5,480 nt of DNA from assembly GCA_910579105.1 (NCBI GenBank), contig CAJTRT010000086.1, positions 1 through 5,480 of the forward strand. Direction: 5' to 3'. Shown here piece by piece: positions 1 through 4,139 of the stretch (within the stretch, counting starts at the first letter, position 1; each line of letters begins with the position of its first letter). A model generated the notes under the pieces. That model did no database searches, was not told the DNA's origin, and saw nothing but the letters and a program-made list of their open reading frames with translations. The translations under genes were made by a program, and so were the position numbers. The DNA is from an uncultured Muribaculaceae bacterium. GTDB lineage: Bacteria > Bacteroidota > Bacteroidia > Bacteroidales > Muribaculaceae.

Positions 1-1021
1 CGAGACACAGGAACACGCTCAACGGGCGCCCTATCAGTATCATAAACGCTCCGATCAGGAACGACACAGCGGCGACCGACAGCATCTCGCGCGGGTTTAC
101 CAGCAGTCCGAGCATCAGGAATACTACGATTTGAGCGAGCCAGGTCATGCCGTCCATGAATTTGCCGATTCCGCGGTGGTGGGGGATGGGGGAGTTGCCT
201 ATCACTATGCCGCAGATGTAGACCGCCAGATATCCGTTGCCGCCGAGGGCGGCGGTTCCGGCGTAAGTGAGGAATACCGATCCGATCACGAGTATGGCGC
301 TCATCGCCGTTGCCTGCCCAGCGTCCTCCGCGCTGCCACCCAGGCGGCGGTAGAAGTTCAGCAGCCAGCGGGCGGCGAACCCCATGGCGATTCCCGCGGC
401 ACCGCCTACACCGAACTGCAACGCGAGCTGGCCGGCGAGCATCCCCCCCGACAGTGTGCTTCCAAGGGTTATGGCCTCAATCAGGATGATTGTCAGCATA
501 TAGGCCATAGGGTCGTTCGAGCCGCTTTCCAGCTCGAGCATCGGTCGCAGGTGCTGTTTCAGACCGATTTTATGCGTTCCGAGTATGCCGAACACCGAGG
601 CGGAGTCGGTCGACGACATCGTGGCGGCCAGCAGCAGCGAGGGGATGAGGGCGAAGTGTATGTTGGTCCATGGCATGCCAGACAGCCAGAAGATGAACAG
701 GCCCGTGAGGAGAGCGGTCAGCAGCACTCCCACGGTCGACAGGACCAGTCCCGGAACGATTACCGGGCGTATGGCGGAAAGGCGCGTCGCCATTCCGCCG
801 GAAAAAAGAATCACGCACAGGGCTATCATGCCCACGAACTGCGCCGCGTGCATGTTGCCGAACTGTATGCCGAGGCCGTCAGTCCCGAACCCCATCCCCA
901 CCAGGAGGAACACCAGCAGCAGCGGCAGCCCGGTGCGGTAGCTTGTCTTGCCTATGAGGATTCCGGCTATCAGCAGCAGTCCTCCCGTGATAAGTATGTT
1001 TTCGTCGGTCAGAAATCCCAT
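1..1021 (-). CDS. nhaP2: CPA1 cation/proton antiporter, NhaP2-like (3' end outside window)
   Basis: Inner-membrane antiporter predicted to exchange K+ (or Na+) for H+ in ion and pH homeostasis. The frame is open from the ATG at 1021 to the left edge, giving 340 residues. They are almost entirely hydrophobic helices separated by short loops, about eleven TM segments. Two family hallmarks are visible: STDSASVF at residues 137-144 (T138-D139, the unwound TM4-type motif) and ESGSNDP at 165-171 (N169-D170, the ion-binding Asn-Asp pair of electroneutral CPA1 exchangers). The N-terminus (TM1, then a GLPLLLVFLLVGM stretch at 31-43) matches how NhaP2/CvrA proteins begin, which supports this start. An upstream in-frame GTG at 1072 would add 17 hydrophilic residues and is less likely. 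NhaP2 proteins usually run well past 450 residues, often with a C-terminal TrkA_C regulatory domain; that part is outside the window. The family is secure, but the ion preference and symbol are inferred. It is transcribed divergently from the cupin pair. Confidence 0.93.
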   Translation of the reverse strand, partial: MGFLTDENILITGGLLLIAGILIGKTSYRTGLPLLLVFLLVGMGFGTDGLGIQFGNMHAAQFVGMIALCVILFSGGMATRLSAIRPVIVPGLVLSTVGVLLTALLTGLFIFWLSGMPWTNIHFALIPSLLLAATMSSTDSASVFGILGTHKIGLKQHLRPMLELESGSNDPMAYMLTIILIEAITLGSTLSGGMLAGQLALQFGVGGAAGIAMGFAARWLLNFYRRLGGSAEDAGQATAMSAILVIGSVFLTYAGTAALGGNGYLAVYICGIVIGNSPIPHHRGIGKFMDGMTWLAQIVVFLMLGLLVNPREMLSVAAVSFLIGAFMILIGRPLSVFLCL

Positions 1022-1025
1022 ATCG

Positions 1026-1033
1026 CGAAGATA
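1026..1033 (-). promoter_or_regulatory. Possible Bacteroidetes -7 element for the antiporter gene
   Basis: On the minus strand this reads TATCTTCG, one mismatch from the Bacteroidetes sigma-ABfr -7 consensus TAnnTTTG. It ends only four bases before the ATG at 1021, so transcription from it would give a leaderless or nearly leaderless mRNA. I see no TTG-type -33 element at the expected distance. Weak call. Confidence 0.3.
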
Positions 1034-1056
1034 GCGAAAATTCAGGAATTTTATCG

Positions 1057-1064
1057 TATCTTTG
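1057..1064 (+). promoter_or_regulatory. Bacteroidetes -7 promoter element for the tandem cupin operon
   Basis: TATCTTTG is an exact match to the Bacteroidetes -7 consensus TAnnTTTG. It lies 22 bases before the ATG at 1087, giving a predicted leader of roughly 18-20 nt. The region around it is AT-rich compared with the flanking genes. No convincing TTG lies about 20 bp upstream, so the -33 box is weak or absent. Confidence 0.5.
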
Positions 1065-1086
1065 TGAGCCACGAAAAACTGTTGAA

Positions 1087-1491
1087 ATGGATAACGCGAC
1101 ACCTCACATAATTAACCTGCCTAAATACCTCGACCAGCGGGGCAACCTTTCGTTCATCGAGGAGTTCAGGCAGATTCCGTTCAAGATCGAGCGGGCCTAC
1201 TGGATTTACGACGTTCCCGGCGGCGAGCACCGCGGGGGGCACGCCTACCGGGAGAACGAGGAGTTCATCGTCGCGCTTTCGGGCAGTTTCGACGTCATGG
1301 TGGATGACGGCCGTGAAGAAAAGCGGTTCTCGCTTAACCGTTCGTACTACGGGCTTTACGTTCCCCGTGGCGTGTGGCGCGAGATGACCGACTTCTCCAC
1401 CAACTCCCTGGCGCTGGTGCTCGCCTCAACGCCTTATACCCCTGAGGACTACATCCGCGATTATGACGAATTCAAAGCCTTTGCGAAATGA
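1087..1491 (+). CDS. FdtA/QdtA-family cupin (WxcM-like), variant HAY active-site motif
   Basis: A 134-aa single-domain cupin of the sugar 3,4-ketoisomerase family. Characterised members (FdtA, QdtA, Tyl1a) isomerise dTDP-4-keto-6-deoxyglucose to the 3-keto sugar for aminodeoxysugar synthesis. Family signatures in order are YDVPGGE at 41-47, RGGHAY at 49-54, SGSFDVMVDDG at 65-75, NRSYYGLYVP at 84-93 and the C-terminal DYIRDYDEF at 121-129. In active members the HxH pair sits in an RGxHAHK motif followed by a Gln. Here the second His is Tyr (Y54), the Lys is Arg (R55), and Glu occupies the Gln region (E58/E59). The fold is clear, but the activity may be altered or the protein may be a partner subunit of the next gene. 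Its stop overlaps the next start as ATGA, so the two are translationally coupled. No dTDP-sugar genes lie alongside. Confidence 0.88.
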   Translation: MDNATPHIINLPKYLDQRGNLSFIEEFRQIPFKIERAYWIYDVPGGEHRGGHAYRENEEFIVALSGSFDVMVDDGREEKRFSLNRSYYGLYVPRGVWREMTDFSTNSLALVLASTPYTPEDYIRDYDEFKAFAK

Positions 1492-1910
1492 AAGACGCGC
1501 CGACAGTGTTTGACTGCTCCCTGATAGGGCTGCCGCGGATCGAGAACCGCGCCGGGAACATCACGCCGATACACCCGAACGTCAACGTGCCGTTCGACAT
1601 CCGCCGCGTGTTCTATTCGTTCGACATCCCTGGCGGAGAGGCCCGTGGGGCGCACGCCCACAAGCGCTGCCACCAGCTGCTTGTCGCTGCCAGCGGTAGT
1701 TTCGAGGTAGTGCTCGACGATGGCGTGAACACGCGCACCCTGCTCCTGAACCGTCCGTTCTACGGGTTGCACATCCCTCCCGGCATATGGGCGTCGGAGC
1801 AGAGTTTCTCTTCGGGATCGATATGCCTGGTTTTGGCGTCAGAGGGGTTTGACGAGGATGACTACATCCGCGACTACGCCGCGTTTTGCCGTTTCCGTGG
1901 AATTATATGA
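1488..1910 (+). CDS. fdtA: FdtA/QdtA-family sugar 3,4-ketoisomerase (WxcM-like cupin)
   Basis: A 140-aa cytoplasmic cupin paralogous to the gene before it, with which it overlaps by four bases. It carries the canonical motif RGAHAHK at residues 53-59 with H56 and H58 as the catalytic-type pair, then Q63. Next come SGSFEVVLDDG at 69-79, NRPFYGLHIPPGIW at 88-101 and DYIRDY at 125-130, all typical of FdtA/QdtA/Tyl1a. The expected reaction is 3,4-keto isomerisation of dTDP-4-keto-6-deoxyglucose, upstream of a transaminase that makes 3-amino-3,6-dideoxy sugars for surface glycans. Length fits the family. The substrate is inferred; no RmlA/RmlB, DegT-type aminotransferase or acyltransferase is in view, so this may be an orphan pair or may serve a distant glycan locus. 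Its last eight bases overlap the 3' end of the convergent flavin reductase gene, leaving no room for a terminator between them. Confidence 0.9.
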   Translation: MKDAPTVFDCSLIGLPRIENRAGNITPIHPNVNVPFDIRRVFYSFDIPGGEARGAHAHKRCHQLLVAASGSFEVVLDDGVNTRTLLLNRPFYGLHIPPGIWASEQSFSSGSICLVLASEGFDEDDYIRDYAAFCRFRGII

Positions 1911-2550
1911 TTTCCTTGAAATGTGAGCGGTCGGCGCCGCACAGGGGGCATGTGTAGTCGTCGGGCAGCTCGCCGTCAACTTCTGCGACGTAGTGGCAGA
2001 TGTCACACTCGTAGCGGCGTTTCCCGTTATTGTCGCATGCTGAGCCATCCCTGTCGGGACGGTAGGTGGGGGCGTTTTTCGGAGCTGTGCCTTTTATCAC
2101 GTCGTGGTAGTAGGCGTATGTCATCGGTGTGCCCGAACCTTCGATCGTGTCAGTAAGGCGCGCGAGCACGAGTACGTGGGTTCCGCAGTCGACAAACTGC
2201 TCGGCCTTCAGGATCAGGCGCCCGGCAAACGAGCCTTTGACGCATGGGGTGAAACCGATTACTTCCATTCCGAAGCCGTCGTATTTGTCAGTGTCGCGGC
2301 TGCACGTGAAGCCGAACCGGCCTATCAGTTCCGGGTTCGAGCTTTCTGAAAGAATTGAGAGCGAGAAGCGTTTGTTCTCTCGGATAGCGCTGAGAGTGAA
2401 GTTTTTCTTGTTAAGCGATATCGCGAGCGTCGGGTTTTCGGATGTTACCTGGAAGCATGTGTTGATCACGCATCCGGCGGCGCGGCCCTCTTTGAAGGCG
2501 CCGACGATATAAAGCCCGTATGTGAGCTTGTAAAGCACGGTGAGATCCAT
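1903..2550 (-). CDS. hrb: Flavin reductase-rubredoxin fusion (high-molecular-weight rubredoxin type)
   Basis: A 215-aa cytoplasmic two-domain redox protein. Residues about 1-155 form an FMN-binding split-barrel flavin reductase domain: the start MDLTVLYKLTYGLY, NTCFQVTSENP at 30-40 and SLNKKNFT at 45-52 are characteristic. Residues about 178-215 form a rubredoxin module with C182-x2-C185 and C201-x2-C204 (CPLCG), expected to bind one Fe. Only 15 residues separate the two knuckles, against 29 in classical rubredoxins, so this is a shortened, rubrerythrin-like module. The same domain order occurs in Moorella Hrb, an NADH:flavodiiron protein oxidoreductase in reductive O2/NO scavenging. By analogy it would pass electrons from NAD(P)H through FMN to Fe and on to an acceptor not seen here. 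The start is supported by the family-like N-terminus. No clear -7 element precedes it; a strong hairpin lies 58 bases upstream. Confidence 0.92.
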   Translation of the reverse strand: MDLTVLYKLTYGLYIVGAFKEGRAAGCVINTCFQVTSENPTLAISLNKKNFTLSAIRENKRFSLSILSESSNPELIGRFGFTCSRDTDKYDGFGMEVIGFTPCVKGSFAGRLILKAEQFVDCGTHVLVLARLTDTIEGSGTPMTYAYYHDVIKGTAPKNAPTYRPDRDGSACDNNGKRRYECDICHYVAEVDGELPDDYTCPLCGADRSHFKEII

Positions 2551-2607
2551 TGTTTTAAGTCAGATGTTTGTCGGTATGACGGGGGTAATGGTGTTGTGTA
2601 TGTGAAA

Positions 2608-2632
2608 GGGGAAGCGCCTGGGGCGCTTCCCC
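2608..2632 (-). terminator. Perfect 11-bp hairpin, possible minus-strand terminator
   Basis: An 11-bp perfect GC-rich stem (plus-strand arm GGGGAAGCGCC at 2608-2618, its complement at 2622-2632) with a 3-base loop. On the minus strand the stem is followed by TTTCA, a weak U-tract; on plus it is followed by GCTGAC with no U-tract. It could therefore end a minus-strand transcript coming from the 296-aa gene or the intergenic region, just before the flavin reductase gene. The weak U-tract leaves room for a regulatory or RNA-processing role. The hairpin is certain; its function is not. Confidence 0.5.
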
Positions 2633-2668
2633 GCTGACGGGCCACGGCAAGGCAGGGTGTCGGCAGAA

Positions 2669-2717
2669 GCGAAATCAAAACCCAGATCGAAAGCCCGGAT
2701 ACGCGGCGAAATCAAAA
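2669..2717. repeat. 12-nt direct repeat pair in the intergenic region
   Basis: GCGAAATCAAAA occurs at 2669-2680 and again at 2706-2717, 37 bases apart start to start. The second copy lies in the loop closed by the 10-bp inverted repeat at 2695-2773. The flanks differ, so this is not a longer duplication. It could be paired protein-binding sites or part of an RNA fold. Confidence 0.6.
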
Positions 2718-2773
2718 ACAGCCTCCGAACATTCAAGTCATCAACGGCATGGGCGCGGTATATGCGTATCCGG
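2695..2773. repeat. 10-bp perfect inverted repeat enclosing a 59-base loop
   Basis: CCGGATACGC at 2695-2704 is exactly complementary to GCGTATCCGG at 2764-2773. Ten contiguous pairs in 80 bases, outside coding sequence and beside further hairpins, fit a long-range stem of a folded RNA. Orientation cannot be decided from the sequence. Confidence 0.6.
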
Positions 2774-2791
2774 CCAAAGAATTTCAAATAC

Positions 2792-2808
2792 AACGGCACA
2801 AGGCCGTT
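2792..2808. repeat. Short hairpin (6-bp stem)
   Basis: AACGGC at 2792-2797 pairs with GCCGTT at 2803-2808 around a 5-base loop. It begins 19 bases after the 10-bp inverted repeat and is one of several consecutive stems. Confidence 0.4.
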
Positions 2809-2827
2809 TGCTGAAAGAGAGAGGGAT

Positions 2828-2843
2828 AGTCGTGATTACGACT
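2828..2843. repeat. Short hairpin (6-bp stem, GATT loop)
   Basis: AGTCGT at 2828-2833 pairs with ACGACT at 2838-2843 around GATT. As a near-palindrome it could be either an RNA hairpin or a protein-binding site. Confidence 0.4.
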
Positions 2844-2880
2844 TGCTGTGGGGTTGACATCCGCCAGGCCGCGTTAGGAA

Positions 2881-2906
2881 TCCCGCGCCGCAAACGGGTC
2901 GCGGGA
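2881..2906 (-). terminator. GC-rich hairpin downstream of the 296-aa unknown gene
   Basis: TCCCGCG at 2881-2887 pairs with CGCGGGA at 2900-2906, and an inner CCG/CGG pair (2888-2890 with 2895-2897) closes a CAAA loop with a 2-base bulge. It lies 33 bases past the minus-strand stop at 2940. The bases after it on the minus strand are TTCCTAA rather than a U-run, so it may be a weak terminator, a 3'-end stabilising stem, or part of the structured region. Confidence 0.35.
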
Positions 2907-2939
2907 GCTCCGGCTCGTCAGTTTGCCTTGTAGGGCGGC

Positions 2940-3830
2940 TTATTTCTTTCCGAGACGGTTTACCTCGTCAAATATTTCCCGGAGCGACTCTGGAACCACT
3001 ATTTTGTAGTTGGCGATTTCTTTGACGCGACGTTGTATGTGTTCGGCCAGTCTGGCTTCGAGCAGGCGTCTCTCTTCGCCGTAACGCTTCACGGCCTCGG
3101 CATACTCGGTTTTGGCTTTGACGGCAGATTCTGTAACAGCCTTCTGACATTCAAATTTCATTGAGTTGAGCCGGGCCTGCGCTTCGCGGTATTGTTTCTG
3201 GAGGGTGAAATAAGTGTCCTCGACCAGTTCTGTGCTGACAGTCGGTTCGAACGTGTAGATCAGTGTGTCGCGTCCGTCGCCTCGTACTTCGTGCGGGCGC
3301 TGTATGTGGTCAGTCAGCGCTTTGCGTGCGTCTGCGAAATGTCCGTCAGGATGAATCGACTGGCCTATTACCGCGGCAAGCGTTTCCAGTTCGTAATACC
3401 TGTTGCGCTCGTCGAGGGTCAGCGACGCGTAATATTCGTCTTCCGTCAGTATCTCGCCCATTTCCGGTGGCTTCGGCAATTCGATTCCCTGCTCTTTGGC
3501 GAAATCGCCGACCGACAGTTCCTCGGTTTCTTTGAGCAGCCGTTCCTTCGCCTTTATGGCTTCGCGGAGCCAGGCTATCAGAGATTTTGCTTTGGCTATG
3601 GTGTGCAGTTTCCCGGCGACGCTCTCAACGTCGGCCGCTCCGGCTCCGTGCTCGAGAACGTTCGGTGTGCCGCTCCCTATGAGCGATACCTGAGTGGAGT
3701 AGAACACCAGGTTCGAGAGCCAGGTGTCGAGTCCGCGCACCATCTCCTTGGCCATGTTGGCCACATGGTTGGCCGAGGTGGAGGTGAGCCCCTGCCCGTC
3801 GGCCGCGAAAAAAATCATATCCTTCTTCAT
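2940..3830 (-). CDS. Hypothetical protein, 296 aa, helical with C-terminal coiled coil
   Basis: I do not recognise a named family. From the ATG at 3830 the protein has no signal peptide or membrane segment, so it is probably cytoplasmic. The N-terminus (MKKDMIFFAADGQGLTSTS, ending near 19) is followed by helices to about 105. Next comes a Pro/Glu-rich loop (LPKPPEMGEI, 118-127), an acidic helix DEYYASLTLDERNRYYELE around 131-149, and a region with PDGHFADARKALTDHIQRPH at 161-180. Residues about 203-275 are charged and heptad-like, a likely coiled coil. A longer frame from 3869 adds 13 residues, but a -7-like ACTCTTTG element lies inside that extension, so I prefer 3830. Residue composition is normal for a real protein, unlike the Phe/Arg/Val-rich frame opposite. 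It lies between the free rubredoxin and the flavin reductase-rubredoxin gene, all on the minus strand, but gaps of 109 and 389 bases argue against a tight operon. Its role is unknown. Confidence 0.8.
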   Translation of the reverse strand: MKKDMIFFAADGQGLTSTSANHVANMAKEMVRGLDTWLSNLVFYSTQVSLIGSGTPNVLEHGAGAADVESVAGKLHTIAKAKSLIAWLREAIKAKERLLKETEELSVGDFAKEQGIELPKPPEMGEILTEDEYYASLTLDERNRYYELETLAAVIGQSIHPDGHFADARKALTDHIQRPHEVRGDGRDTLIYTFEPTVSTELVEDTYFTLQKQYREAQARLNSMKFECQKAVTESAVKAKTEYAEAVKRYGEERRLLEARLAEHIQRRVKEIANYKIVVPESLREIFDEVNRLGKK

Positions 3831-3847
3831 ATCCGGGTCATTAAACG

Positions 3848-3855
3848 CAAAGAGT
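3848..3855 (-). promoter_or_regulatory. Possible -7 element for the 296-aa unknown gene
   Basis: On the minus strand ACTCTTTG matches the invariant TTTG half of TAnnTTTG but not its TA. It lies 17 bases before the preferred ATG at 3830, inside the 13-residue extension that would start at 3869. No TTG -33 box is seen at 19-21 bp. Weak, but it helps choose the start. Confidence 0.3.
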
Positions 3856-3939
3856 GTCGCAAAACACAATTTGAATGAAAAACATGAGTTCTGCGATACC
3901 CTCCGCTTGTTTGTTGCTCAAAGGAGACAGGGTGGGGGG

Positions 3940-4101
3940 TCAGTCTTCCTTCTCGAACTGGTCTTTTCCTACGCCGCACAGAGGGCATACGAAGTCGTCG
4001 GGGAGGTCTTCAAAAGCGGTGCCGGGCGCTATGCCGTTGTCGGGGTCTCCTACCGCCGGGTCGTAGACCCAGCCGCAGACGGTGCAAACATATTTATCCA
4101 T
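3940..4101 (-). CDS. Rubredoxin (53 aa)
   Basis: A small cytoplasmic iron electron carrier. The 53-residue protein begins MDKYVCTVCGWVYDP and has the four iron-ligating cysteines at 6, 9, 39 and 42, exactly the classical rubredoxin spacing (C-x2-C, 29 residues, C-x2-C). It also has the usual DPDNGIAPGT loop (19-28), DLPDDFVCPLCG (32-43) and a terminal GVGKDQFE. Length and sequence are fully typical, so folding and a one-Fe centre are expected. In anaerobes, partners are NAD(P)H-dependent reductases on one side and rubrerythrin, superoxide reductase or flavodiiron proteins on the other; none is in the window except the Hrb-like fusion, which could be a reductase. It starts 18 bases after the regulator's stop on the same strand, so it could be co-transcribed, but it also has its own promoter-like sequence overlapping the regulator's end. 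Confidence 0.97.
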   Translation of the reverse strand: MDKYVCTVCGWVYDPAVGDPDNGIAPGTAFEDLPDDFVCPLCGVGKDQFEKED

Positions 4102-4109
4102 AATCTGTT

Positions 4110-4139
4110 CAAAGTTTGGTTAGGGTTTTCCAGTAACAA
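4110..4139 (-). promoter_or_regulatory. Bacteroidetes-type promoter for the rubredoxin gene
   Basis: On the minus strand a TTG at 4139-4137 and AAACTTTG at 4117-4110 are separated by 19 bases. This matches the Bacteroidetes -33/-7 arrangement (TTG, about 19-20 bp, TAnnTTTG) with one mismatch in the -7 box. The -33 part lies inside the end of the regulator gene. Transcription would start a few bases before the ATG at 4101, giving a very short leader. This suggests rubredoxin can be expressed independently of the regulator. Confidence 0.45.

Larger units (their letters stand above)
2551..2939. other. Gene-poor intergenic region, rich in inverted repeats
   Basis: About 390 bases between the flavin reductase-rubredoxin gene and the 296-aa unknown gene. 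Two small open frames exist (66 aa on plus at 2657-2857; 79 aa on minus at 2560-2799), but both have unusual composition, one runs through the strong hairpin, and neither resembles a known family. The region is more A-rich than the flanking genes in its middle part. It holds a perfect 11-bp hairpin (2608-2632), a 10-bp long-range inverted repeat (2695-2704 with 2764-2773), short hairpins at 2792-2808 and 2828-2843, a GC hairpin at 2881-2906 and a 12-nt direct repeat. It may encode a structured RNA, hold a long leader for the fusion gene, or be a degenerate repeat element. I found no tmRNA, RNase P, SRP or riboswitch signature. Confidence 0.55.

Noticed and set aside
131..1111. Long plus-strand open frame of 326 codons
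   Set aside because: It lies antisense to the antiporter. Its product is rich in Gly, Arg, His and Gln with no hydrophobic core or known motif, while the minus strand gives a textbook CPA1 antiporter with STDSASVF and ESGSNDP motifs. It is a shadow frame.
2560..2799. Minus-strand open frame of 79 codons in the intergenic region
   Set aside because: It reads straight through the perfect 11-bp hairpin, is Arg/Phe/Pro-rich and has no recognisable family. A structured noncoding region explains the sequence better, although a small protein is not excluded.
2657..2857. Plus-strand open frame of 66 codons in the intergenic region
   Set aside because: Very basic, low-complexity product; it spans the direct repeat and inverted repeats and overlaps the minus-strand frame, with no family match or start signal.
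2551..2939. Known RNA gene or riboswitch (tmRNA, RNase P, SRP, cobalamin, TPP)
   Set aside because: I looked for their conserved boxes on both strands and found none convincing. A GCCACGGC at 2641-2648 resembles part of a B12 box but lacks the rest of that fold.
3192..3878. Plus-strand open frame of 228 codons opposite the 296-aa gene
   Set aside because: The product is unusually rich in Phe, Arg and Val and lacks any motif; the minus-strand protein has normal composition with helical and coiled-coil character.
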